64,000 nt of DNA from Tribonema minus. Taxonomy: Eukaryota > Sar > Xanthophyceae > Tribonematales > Tribonemataceae. The DNA is taken from contig JAFCMP010000067.1 in assembly GCA_017506865.1 (NCBI GenBank), positions 286,614 through 350,613 on the forward strand, written 5' to 3'. Numbering within the stretch: the first letter of the stretch is position 1; each line of letters opens with the position of its first letter. The position numbers and the translations under genes are program-made. The notes beneath the pieces are model-generated. The model searched no databases. It was not told where the DNA came from and saw nothing but the letters and a program-made list of their open reading frames with translations. This document shows, piece by piece, positions 35,901-46,508 of the stretch.

Positions 35901-38900
35901 GCGGGTGGGCATTGCTGCAGGCGGGGAAGTGCCGTGGCGCGTTTTCCTGTCAAGTCCACGATTGTGTGGGCGCAACAGCAGTTGCTGCTAGCGCCTGACG
36001 TGGCCGTGCTAAATTGATAGCGTTAAGCGCGCACTCATGCTGCCTCCAGCCCCACGCAAGCAGCGAGGGCAACGGGCGCGCACGGTGGCCAGTGACCACG
36101 GCCTACTGGTAGCGGCCGCAGTTGTGCATATGGCGGCAGTGGCGCGTGCATGGACCGGCCTGCGGCGCAGCATCAACGCGTAGGGTTTGAGACAGGGTCA
36201 GGGCTACGGTTAGGGCGGGCCGGGCGCTGGCGCATTGTCATGGGCAAGGGAGGTCGCCTGCAATGTGCACTGCACGTCGTGAGGCGCTGGCATCAAGTGA
36301 CCCATGTCGCATGTGCGGCCAGCAGCGCCGCGGCGCGCGTGCAGCACCATGCTGCTGTCACAAAAAGCATGTTTTTGAGACAGTGCATGGCTCATAACAC
36401 AGGTGTTGTCGTACGCTGCGTGTTCATCTGCCCCCTCCTCTCCCTGACCCCCCCCCCCGCCGCCCGCCGCTTGCGACGCGCCGCAGAGCTGCGCGAGAAG
36501 GTGAATGAGCTGGAGGGCAGCGCGGCGCGCGCGGACACCATCCTCACCAGCGTGGAGCAGGCGCTGAAGCAGGTGCGCGTGCACGTCACTCTTGAAGTTG
36601 CCTTGTTGCGGTTGTCGAGCGCTGCTTTCGACCACTGCGGCAGCTGCTCGGCAGGGGTGCCGCTGTGCTGTCGCGCCAGTCGTGCCCTGGTGAGACCGGC
36701 ATGGGCAGGCGCTGGGGCGGGTGCACAATTGTGATGCCAGCGATGCTGCTGCTGCTGCTGCTGCTGAGAAGCGCTGCTGCTGCCGAATGATGACGAGCGC
36801 TGCTGCCGTGCACTGCCGCTGCCCGCATTGCGCACGCACACGCAGCGGCGCTCACCTTGCCTCACCGCATGCCTCGTGCCTTCCCTGACGATGCTCACCA
36901 TGGAGGTCTGCGACTACCAGGCAGCTGCCGCTGCGCAGCGGCGTTGGCCTTGCCTCATCGCTCGCATGCTGTTCTTGCCGCTGCCGTGCAGGAGGAGACG
37001 CGCGACGCGTCCTTCCGGCAGCGCTTCTCCGACACGTCGTACGACACCATGTCGAGCTCGACGCTGTGCGCGGACCTCGGCAAGGTGTGTATGTGTGGTA
37101 TGCAGGCATGCGCTGTGCATTCGCGATGCGTGAAGGATTATGTCAATAAGTCGAAGAAAATGAACCTATTTCGTACGGCATAGATTTCTTTTTTTTTACA
37201 CTACGACGGACGACAACGGGACGGAAAGGAAACTGGGCAGCTGGAGCTACAGAAAAGATGTTTACCCTCTAGCGCGGCGAAGCTAGGGGGTCAGACAAGA
37301 CTCCTGACCCGCGCTCCGCCTGCTATGCTACTGCTCGTAGGTGAGGAAAGGAGAACGCTACGGATAGCTCGTGCTAAACAACCTGTAGCCTCCATGTCGC
37401 CGCATGGATTGGTTCAAAACCCGCTCATCACCTTCTGCACTACGCGCATTCAAGAGCGCTGTCACTAGCTGCTGAACCTCTGTGTTGGGCTGCCGGCTGG
37501 AGGTGGCCTACCGAACACGTGAGACCTGTCCATACTGAACACCCGCCTCGAACGCTAAAAAGCTTGCACACAGAAGTTTTTTTGTCTACTGTGGTTATGG
37601 TGGCACTGTTTGACTCGTGGCCAATGACTGCAGCAGCGGCGACCACGGTTATTGGTGGAAGGCACTTGCGGCTGACCATCCCTTGTCACCTAGAGCTCAA
37701 CGATATTTTTGATTCGTTTTTCATATGCATATTTGCTGTTCATTGCGATGCGTGAAGGGTGTGCATATTTGTCGTTAGGTATCAATCAGACGTACTCGAC
37801 AGCAGGGTGGAGAGTGCGTTGTTCAGACAGTAAGTAGCAAAGGTGGCACTCGGAGAAGTCAATGCGGGACAGAGCGAAGCTGCGCCAGGCTGGGACCAGG
37901 ACTGCTGAGGGTACGGTTGGCGCATGTCGTCTCAGCCTTGCTGATCTGCACAGTACACTGCTGCAGAAGGTGCGCTTGCACGGGCAGGACATATGCCAGG
38001 CAACAACGTCGTTGTGGGTTGAAACGTGTGGCGGCAGCAGTAAGAGTTGCGTGCGGCAGCAGCAGCGGCCAGCGCCTGGAGCTGTGCGACAACAGCGCCA
38101 CAAGCACATGCTCCGTAGCTGTGGCTGCTGCGAGCTGTGCTGCCGTCGCCGCCGCCGCTGCTACCGCTGCTGCAGCCGCCTGCAGGGCTGCGCTCACGGC
38201 GGCGCCGCAACCGCTGTCCTGCAGCTCTCGACAACAGGATTACCTGCACGCTTTCTTCAACAGCCGCTTCAAACGTGCACGCGCTGAGCGCGACCCTCCC
38301 CCCTGCGCAGCCCCGCGCTCCCTCGGCACCACCGTACACGCAGCGCTGACGCATCCCCCCCCCCCTCCCCACATCCGCCGCCACCGCCGCAGGACGTCGA
38401 GCACTTCCGCGGGCTGTGGAGGCAGGCGCGCGCCAACGACGCGGCCATCATGTCGCGGCTCAGCGACGCGGCCACGCGCGACGCGCTGCAGCTCGTCGAC
38501 CGCACGCGCGACGAGCTGAACGCCATGCTGCCGCGCAGCAGCGGCGCCGGCGCGGACAGCGGCAGCACCTCACGTGAGCGCCTCACCTTTTTCGCAGTCG
38601 CCTTTATCTGGATTGTGACTAGTAAAGTTTTCAGCTGAACGCCATGCTGCCGCGCAGCAGAGGCGGCGCCGGCGCGGACAGCGGGAGCACCTGACGTGAG
38701 CGCGACACCGCCTGCAATCGGCCTTTTGTCTGAAGTAGGGAATCAGCGATTTGGCTGAGTGCTGTGCTGCCGTGCAACAGCAGCGCAACAGCAGTGATGG
38801 TGGCAGACCTTGCGTAAGCGCTTCGCCTCCCTGCTTCCAGTGTTTTGAGTTTTGAAGCGAGACTCGCCATCTCAGGTCAATGACATGCTGCCGCGCACCA

Positions 38901-41268
38901 GCTCTCAGCAGTGCCACGCAGCATGGCATCCTCCCGTCCACTCCCTTGTGTCAGAGAAGTGAATTGTGAGTTCAGCCGAATGCCGCGCTGTCGAGCACAG
39001 ACAGCGGCATTAGTATATCATGTAATCGTTCTCGTCATGTGTTCTTCAAGTTGCAATATCTCGAAGTCTGAAGCATCGACGTGCGTTTAGAGGACCTCAC
39101 CGACAAGGGTACTGGCCCGCATTGTAACGCGTGCATGTCTTTGTCGTGTCTCTGCTTGGCGGACAAGGCCACAGGGCGTCCTGCAGGCACGCCCAACATC
39201 GTTGCATGCAGACCTGGAGCACCCCTTGCGGTTGTGCACTGCTCAACAAGCCTTTCATGTGTGCTTGTATGCCAGGCATGCGCAGCCATGCTCTGCGCTG
39301 CCAGCGCCCCTGCCAGCGATGCTCCGCTCTCCCTCCCTCGCAGCGCCGCCTAACCTCATGCGCACACCCTCGTCAATCGCCACTGCTACCACCGTCACCA
39401 ACCTCGACTCTCTTTGCCTTGCCTGCGGAATGCGTCGCAACGACAGCCCCCGCCGACACGGAGGCGCTGTCGGCGACGCTGGGCGACCTGGCAGCGCTGC
39501 TCAACGAGCGCGAGGGCCTCTGCGCGCGCCTCGCCGCCGCGGCGACGGGCGATGACGCCGAGCTGCAGCGCGGGCTGCGCGGCGGCGACGCGGCGGCGGC
39601 GGCGGAGGCGGCGCGCGGGCGCGTCGAGGCTGGCGCTGCAGAGGTGCGTGTAGCGTATTGCGCGGACTCATGGTTTGGACGGTTGGACCTGCATGCTGCA
39701 GCATCTGACAGTGCTGCTGCTGCCGCTGCCGCTGTCGCACCCACACATCGGCACCAACCCTGTGCTCGCCTGCTTTGCAAGCGACCTCATGCCGTCGCCG
39801 CCGCCCCCGCCGCCGCTGCTGTCGCCGCAGCTCGCCGCGCTGCGCGCGCGCCAGGACGAGCTGCTCGCGCGCGCCCTCACGCTAAACGAGGAGTTCCAGG
39901 AGCGGCGCGCGCAGGACGCGCCGGCGCTCGCGCGCGAGTCGCTCATGCGGCGCCTCGACGCGGGCGCCGTCGCGTTCCACAGCGCGCACGCGCAGCTCTC
40001 GGAGGGCGTCGTCTTCTACGGCGACCTGCTGCGCCAGCTGCTGCGCCTGCAGCAGACGGCGGAGGACATGATCTACACGCGAGGTGCGCGCGCTGCCGTG
40101 GGGGTGTATGCGTGCGGGCTGGCGTTGCGCAGAGCGGCGCAGCCCGCACGTAATTTCATCCCTTGCAGCAATAACACCGGTCCTCGATGCCAAGCATTTA
40201 CATGTCTGGGGACAACTGCACCTGTCATGGCAGTGCAGGCGCTGCACAGAGTAATGCTAGTAGCTAGCGAGACAGCATCAGCTGATGCCACTTGGGCCCC
40301 GCGCACAGCAAGCGCCTTCACGCAGCTGCACAACGCTGACACTTGACGGCAGCCTCTGCTGCCACGCAAGTAGATGTCGCACCGCGCGCGCGCAAGTCTG
40401 GTGGCCTCGCGCCCCCCCCCTCTGCATGTGCACGCGCAGCGCTCGCAGCATTGCTCAGCAAGACTCCAGCGCGAACCCTTGCGCAGTGCTCTCGTCGTAC
40501 AGATGTCGCCACGCACGTATGCTGCGCCTGCTGCTGCGGCCGCTTGCACGACGCACACTCGAACGCACTGCAGCCCACGCTCAAGCTACTCGAAATTGGC
40601 GTGCTGCCGCCGCTGCCATGTAATTCGGCATGCCGCTGACGGCGCTGCGCCTCCGCGGCCCTGCCTCCGCCGCTACTGCTGCTGCCGCGCCGGCCCCCCG
40701 CGCAGGCCTGCAGCGCCGCGAGATGGAGCTGCAGAGCGGCGCGCGCCGCGAGGCGCAGGACCGCGAGGCCGCCGACGCCGCGCTCGCGCAGCGCCTTAAC
40801 ACCGCTGCCTCCGTGACGCCTGGCGGCGGCAGCAGCGGCGGCAACGCACCCGCCGAAAGCGCTGCCGCCGCCGCCCCCGCCCCCGCTCCCCCCGCCCCCG
40901 CGCACCAGCCCGCACCGAGCCCCAACGCCATGGGCCAGGGCCCCGGCGGCAGATACCTGAACCCCTTTGATTTGCTGGGGGCGGCGGCGGCGGCGGTGAT
41001 GCACAGGCCGGCGCCGCCCGTGCCGGCGCGCCCGACGCCTCCGACGCCCGCCGCGCCGCCGCTGGAGCCGCGGCTCGCGCGGCTCGTGGAGATGGGGTTC
41101 GCACCCGACAAAGCGCAGCGCGCGCTGCAAGCTGCCAGGGTGCGTGCTGCGTGCGTGTGTGCGTCGCTGCTACTGTTGTTGCTCGGGCATGCACCTCGCT
41201 CGCCGTTGCGCCGGCATGCACCTCGCTCGCCATGTGGATGTTTGGGGCAGGCGGCGCGGGCGCTGTCG

Positions 41269-41300
<32 letters not shown>

Positions 41301-41522
41301 GGGCATGCACCCCGCAGAAGGGTGGGCAGTGGAACTGCGCGCACCCTGCATCACTGGCGCAGCCCACTGGTGCATATCAAACTGACGTTGCTGCAGCGTA
41401 CGCACCTTTCTTGCGCCGTGGTGCTGACTGTCGGGTGCTGCGGTTGCTCTTCTTGCTCGCGTGCCCTGTTCGTGCAGGGCGACGAGCAGGACGCGATTTC
41501 AAGACTGCTGTCGGAGTCATAA
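29952..41522 (+). CDS. ALIX/Bro1-like ESCRT protein with C-terminal UBA domain
   Basis: Thirteen exons join in frame to about 870 residues, the size of animal ALIX: 29952-30305, 30927-31214, 31617-31694, 32553-32675, 33545-33733, 34542-34833, 36487-36572, 36992-37084, 38393-38573, 39447-39643, 39831-40083, 40706-41139 and 41478-41522. The N-terminus (MAAIAIPLKRGTTVDLVNPL, then SSLAFERACVLYNLA, MLAQAQACLYHKTVRDR and YGAVIARLQ) is a BRO1 domain over residues 1 to about 344, which binds ESCRT-III. Residues from about 345 to 735 are helical and match the ALIX V domain in layout (VEHFRGLWRQARANDAAIMS, EEFQERRAQDAPALARESL). A Pro/Ala-rich linker follows. Residues about 832-870 form a UBA domain (RLARLVEMGF, then DEQDAISRLL), split by the last intron. 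It should work in endosomal sorting and membrane scission, with ubiquitin binding by the UBA. Introns carry copied exon edges and TTAGGG repeats. Confidence 0.93.
31800..31940 (+). repeat. Extra copy of the 3' edge of ALIX exon 3 plus donor
   Basis: The end of exon 3 with its donor and about 90 bases of intron (original about 31677-31785) recur at about 31825-31925. The copy keeps gcgtccttcgcggtgag, so the donor is intact. It ends in a TTAGGG repeat at 31919-31932. Confidence 0.92.
33845..34215 (+). repeat. Copies of the 3' edge of ALIX exon 5 and its downstream intron
   Basis: The end of exon 5 (encoding NQTIYVEAIPPGSSLAPVPK) with its donor recurs at 33868-33937, with the donor intact as gtgagtg. 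The following intron block at 33766-33860 recurs at 34116-34210. A short TTAGGG run lies upstream in the same gene at 33181-33196. Confidence 0.9.
33970..34110 (+). repeat. Dispersed repeat of about 135 bases, copy 1
   Basis: This block (core tggtggcactgtttgactcg, later attggtggaaggcacctgcgg) is closely similar to 37590-37725, in another intron of the same gene 3.6 kb away and in the same orientation. It has no clear coding content. Confidence 0.85.
34850..35130 (+). repeat. Two extra copies of the 3' edge of ALIX exon 6, with TTAGGG arrays
   Basis: The end of exon 6 (original about 34765-34840, encoding GGVSDAVWRKVAGAQGRAG) recurs at about 34887-34963 and 35030-35090. TTAGGG arrays sit between and after the copies: 34854-34870, 34966-35020 and about 35115-35130. 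The first copy has a stop in place of the Trp codon, so copies are not under coding constraint. Confidence 0.92.
37590..37725 (+). repeat. Dispersed repeat of about 135 bases, copy 2
   Basis: This is the partner of 33970-34110. The preceding stretch 37185-37590 (a T-run, then AT-balanced sequence with a gcgcggcgaagctaggg-type string) differs in composition from the flanking exons and may belong to the same inserted element. Confidence 0.8.
38631..38930 (+). repeat. Extra copies of the 3' edge of ALIX exon 9 plus donor
   Basis: The end of exon 9 (encoding LNAMLPRSSGAGADSGSTS) with its acgtgagcg donor recurs at 38633-38703 almost unchanged. More decayed copies lie at about 38757-38825 and 38876-38915. 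The first copy keeps an intact donor. Confidence 0.9.
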
Positions 41523-42939
41523 GCCAGCGCACCCCTATGTTTAGCTTGTACATGGTAATGGAAGTGTCGAGGCGGTGCCTTCGCGTTGTGCATCTTGATG
41601 CACTGCCTCGCGTCGCACTGCCATATACGCCGCCCTAGCGGTACTTCGGAGGCACGTTGTCTTGCTAGGTTATGTGGTGGATGTGCCAAGTGTGCCATGG
41701 CGCGCTGCCTGGTGCCAACGTGCTTGCTGCTTGGGCTATATGTGAGCAGGCTTTAGGAGCCGATGCCCTGAATGTTGCACGCGGAACAGGAGTTGAGCCC
41801 CCCATGATTTGTTTGTATGCACGATGCGAGGCGCAGCTGAGCACAGTACACAGTTCTCCCAACAAGTGTTTGTTCGGCATGGAAGAGATGCGATGTGGCG
41901 ATGTCATTCCGAATGATTGTCAATGACCCACTGACAACGAGCATTGAGATGCTTGGTGTACAAGGTATACACAAGACTCCTGGTGGCTAATTTGACATCA
42001 ATCATGTGGGTTTGCTTACACGAGAATTGATGCAAAGTACGTTCAGTGCTGTTGGAACAACCTGGGTATAGTGCCTTTTTAAAAACGTCCAATGCACATC
42101 GAATGATGTACGCTGCCATCTCTTGCTGTGCACTGTGGCAGCAGTGAGTAGCTATGGTGTCATCAGCATATCACATGTTACAGAGCCTTTCCGCAGGCTC
42201 AACGCATGTACAGGCCTGCATCCAAGGGTACAGTGCGGGATGCCAGCGCCATACCCTGGTCACAACTGTTTGCGCTGCACATGATCAGCGACGATGTCTG
42301 TGCCATTGCATAGCTATAGTTTTTTGTGGGCAACGGTAGCATCCAACCTGCGGCTGAGGTATGCCGCACCGCACTGTTGTGCCCGTAGTGAACAAGGCAC
42401 CAGCATGATGCCTTTGTGCTCGCCAGTACACTGCGCTAGGCAAGCATACTACTTGTGCTTGTGTCATACCTCCCCCCCCCTCCCCCCGCAGTGGAAGTGA
42501 CACTGCGCTAGGCAAGCATACTACTTGTGCTTGTGTCATACCCCCCCCCCCCCCCCCCCCGCAATGGAAGTGGCACTGCAGAGGTTTGACATGTGAGTGA
42601 CCAGGCAGACCAGTAGAGTAGCCCTGAATTGAGATACGCCTCGTCATTTTTTTCTTTCACGAGCACGTGCTCCTCACATAAGGCGACTGGACTCATGAGA
42701 CGGCATGCTGGATGTGCTTCAAACAAGACCTTTTGTTCACTGCACTTAAGCTTGGCAAATTGCACTGAATGAGAAGGAACAGCGCCAAATAAAACGAGAG
42801 CGGGCAGCAGCAGCACTTGCAACATGAAGTATATCACTCACTCCGTTTCTCTAGGAACCGAAAAAACTTCAACTTCGTGAATGATGAGTTGAAGTTGTTG
42901 GTTCGTTGTTACCCTCACGCGCTGGGCAGGAGCTCGGCA
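41523..42939. other. Intergenic, no supported gene; upstream flank of the membrane RING gene
   Basis: No recognisable coding sequence is seen. It contains the tandem duplication at 42429-42578 and, at 42866-42898, a paired acttcaacttc / gagttgaagttg motif just upstream of the RING gene. Confidence 0.55.
42429..42578. repeat. Tandem duplication with poly-C tract
   Basis: A unit of about 72 bases (actgcgctaggcaagcatac to the end of a poly-C run and gcagtggaagtg) occurs twice head to tail. The C-run is 9-19 bases and its length differs between the copies. Confidence 0.92.
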
Positions 42940-45900
42940 ATGAGTGGGGAGGCAGAAGAAGGCTCCCAGGTCCGTAAGCGGCCAGGCCAGCCTGTGCATG
43001 AGGACGACTCCAGGTCAAGAAAAGGTCGTCGTGTCGCGAATGACAACGAGGTGCTAGGCGCAGGACCAGGTCCAGCGCTGCCGGAGGCTACTGTGAGACC
43101 GCTGAGGACTGGGTTGGGGGCCGGGGGACTGAGCTCTGTGCCGCAGCCTGCACATCCTATGAAGGCAACTTCAAATGCCAATGGCGACGGTGGAGGCGGA
43201 GCAGCAGCAGCAGTTCCGGAATCGCTCCCAGCACGGGTCGCCAGACCTCTGCGGTCCAATGCAGGTGTGGCCAAGTGGGCGGCTCAGCAGCAACGCCAGC
43301 ATCAGGAGCTGCCCCGGGCTGCAGCTGATGAGTCGGCTGCAGAGGCCGGTGCTGGTCGCGCAGCAGATCGCAGGCCTACCTTACCGCCCGCCGCTGCGCA
43401 GCGCTTGCCGTCGGCTGCGGGGCGCGCCGCAGTGACGCGTGCTCGTGCTCTACCCGCAGTCGGCTCGGAGCGCCACCCAGGATGGCTTTGGGATGATACG
43501 CAGTCAGATCGACGGCCAGCAGGAGCAGCGGCGGCGGCTGCGTCAGGCCGAGGGAACCAAAACGCGAGGCGACCCTTGAATGGCGACAGCGAAGGGCGCG
43601 ATCGTTGGGCTGAGCTGTGGGAGATGGTGCCATCCAGTGAGCAAGATGCGCGGCGGCGGCTCGATGCGCCGCTGCAGCTGCCGCCGCCCGCACCTGCGCG
43701 CAACGGCGGCAGCGGCGCCAGCACCAGCAGCAGCAGCGTCGACGAGTTCATGTGCCCCATCTGCTGGGACCTGCTGTGCCGGCCGGTGTCCCTGGAATGT
43801 GAGTGGCTGGCGCGCTTCGCGTGAGCTCCGGTTCTGGCCGACGTGCCTGAACGCAGATATGCATGCATGCAGCGATGCGCAGCCGCAACTGGTGCGTCAG
43901 GAAGTGTTCACAGCTGTCAAGGTCGCGCTGGCCTGTGCTGGCAGGGTGGCCGATCGGGTGCCCCCACGCCCATTGCCGCACGTTGAACCGGTACGCGCCA
44001 CAACCTGTGGATCATTTGCTACAAGTTTCCTCATACACCTTGGCTGCAGCTCACCCAGGCACCTGGTACTAGCTGACAAAGCAATAATCTGCAGCACTGT
44101 TCAGCAGCCCTGCGCGCGGCACCACGCCTGCCACCGCACATGCGCCGCACCGCAGCTGCCGCCACCTCCGGCGGCAGCGCACACAACTCCCCAACTCCGC
44201 AGCGCTGCGCTGCGCTACCACCTCCGTGGAACCTCATACTCCCTGCGCTGCTGCCGCTGCTGCTGCTGCTGCTGCTGTGCCCCCCCTCCCCCCCCCCCCC
44301 CCCCCCCACACACACACACAGGCGGCCACACGCTGTGCGAGAAGTGCTGCGCGCTGTACCTGGACACGCAGCTGCGCAACCAGACGGCGATACCCGCGTG
44401 CCCCGCGGGGTGCCAGCGCTCCGTGGGCTACACGCTGCCGCACCCCAACAACCTGCTGTCGGAGTTCCTGGCGAAGCACTTTCCGCGCGACTGCGAGCGG
44501 CGCGCACGCGAGGGTGAGCGCTGCTGTGTTTGTGCCTGGCGCCCCCCCGTGTAGACAGTTCGCGTTGTCTGCGATTTGATGGAGACCTATGGCACGTGAG
44601 GTCGCTGCGACTCGCATGGTCGCTCCTTAAGGTTAGCGTCGGGAGTGGACATGGGTGACGCTGGCGGGATCGGCGCGGCCCGCAGGTTTACTGATGGCGC
44701 TCCCACGGTGAGCTGGCGCACCAGAGCAGCTGTGGCATAGCGTATCGTACGACTGTATCGCGCGAGCGCGGTGTGGCGCGCCCTTGCTCTCAAGCACATA
44801 CCGCTGTGAAATCAGCATTGCAGATACATCACAGCCGTGTGCCTAAACATTTGCGGGACAAATCATCGGACTAGCGGTAGCATGAAGCGCCATGAGCGCC
44901 CGCTTGACGCAATGGCGGCAGCGTCCGACGCCGTTACGCCTCAGCACTCGCAGACGGCCCGGCGCGGCGGCGCAGGCGCAGGTGCAGCGGCCTCACCTCC
45001 CCTCGTGCGCAGCACAGCTGCGGACCGTCGAAGCCGGAAGCAACGCTCCCGCCTCCCCAGTTCATGCTCCGGGAAGTCCTGACAGCCTTATCTGCCCCCC
45101 CCCCCCCCCCCCCCCACGCGCCGCGCCACCCCCCCGCCGCGCGCTGCGCAGCTGCGACCGCTAGCGGCTCAGAGCACTACCCGCCCCCTCCCCCAGCCCC
45201 CCCCCCCCATCATCCATGTCTCATGCGACCCCCACGCTTGCGCTGCGCGCCGCCGCACAGACGCGGAGAGCGCGGACCTGGTGAAGCGCGTGCGCGAGCG
45301 CTCCGAGGCGGCGGAGGCGCAGACGCAGCGGCGGCGCGCGCGGCAGGTGCGCGGGCTCGCGCGCGCGGGCATCAACCTCGACGTGGACCTGAACGCGGTG
45401 GCGGCGGCGGCGGCGGCGGAGGGGGGGGAGGGCGGCCACCCGCCGGCGCTGCACGTGAGTGATGTTTTGTGCCTCGGCTCTGCGATGCGCAGCAACGGCG
45501 CGTTTCACTTGTGCTGCCGGGCTCGGATTGGGAGTAGTGCACAATGGCACTGCGTGCGTATGTTTGAATTTCGCATTCATGAGACAACGGCATGCCTGCC
45601 AGTTTGACCCTTTTTTTTACGTTTTCGCCAGTGACGGCGAAACTTCACATATGACTGCCTTGTGTGTTTGGATTGCTGGCGGCGACGACAGTGGGACAGC
45701 GGCAGGCGCGGGCTGCACGTGCCAAAAGGGATGAGGGCAAGCGTACGGAGTTTTTGTCTCTTTTGTGAATGGCATGCATGTGCAGATAGGGGAATGTAGA
45801 GGGCGTCGCAGCAGCACCTGCGACCAGTGACCCGCTGACACCGTGGCCTCGCCGCCTGCAGGTCGATCTGGAGCTGCCGCTGCTGCAGCAGCGCCCCACG

Positions 45901-46464
45901 CGCTTCTACACGTGGCTCGGCGCCGTGCTGTGCGTCGCCTTCGTGGCGCTGCGCGTGGCGCTGCTCAGCGGCTGGCACACTGGCGCAGTCGGCGCTGCTG
46001 CTGCTGCCGCCGCGGCGCCGCCAGGCTCCGAGTCGCGCGTGCCGCGCCTCCCCTATGCGCCCCCCGCAACCACGTGCCCTCGCGACGACCCTGCTGCTGC
46101 TGCGCACGCCGCGGCGGCAGCAGCGGGCGGCGGCGGCGACGGCGGCGCGTGGCTCTTCGCGTCCGACCTGACGCTCGTCGACTACCTCGCGAGCCACACG
46201 GTGGTGGGGTTCCGGTCGCTGTTCCCGTGCGCGAGCGCGCGCGTCGCGGCGCTGTACCTGCTGCTCGCGCAGCCGCGCCTGCGCCGCGGCGCCGGCGCCG
46301 GCGCCGCGCTGCTCGACCGCTTCTACGCGCCGCTCCTCGCCGCGCTGCCGCGCGCGCTGCCGCCGCTCGCGCGCGCCGCCGCCGTCGCGCTGCTCGTCGA
46401 CGCCGTCCCGCTGCTCGGGCTGCTGCCGCTGCTGCACCTGGACCCGGACGTCGGCGGCAGTGGC

Positions 46465-46508
<44 letters not shown>

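Noticed and set aside
37405-37430. ggttcaaaacc string resembling a tRNA T-arm
   Set aside because: No acceptor stem, D-arm or anticodon arm can be fitted around it, and A/B-box spacing is absent.
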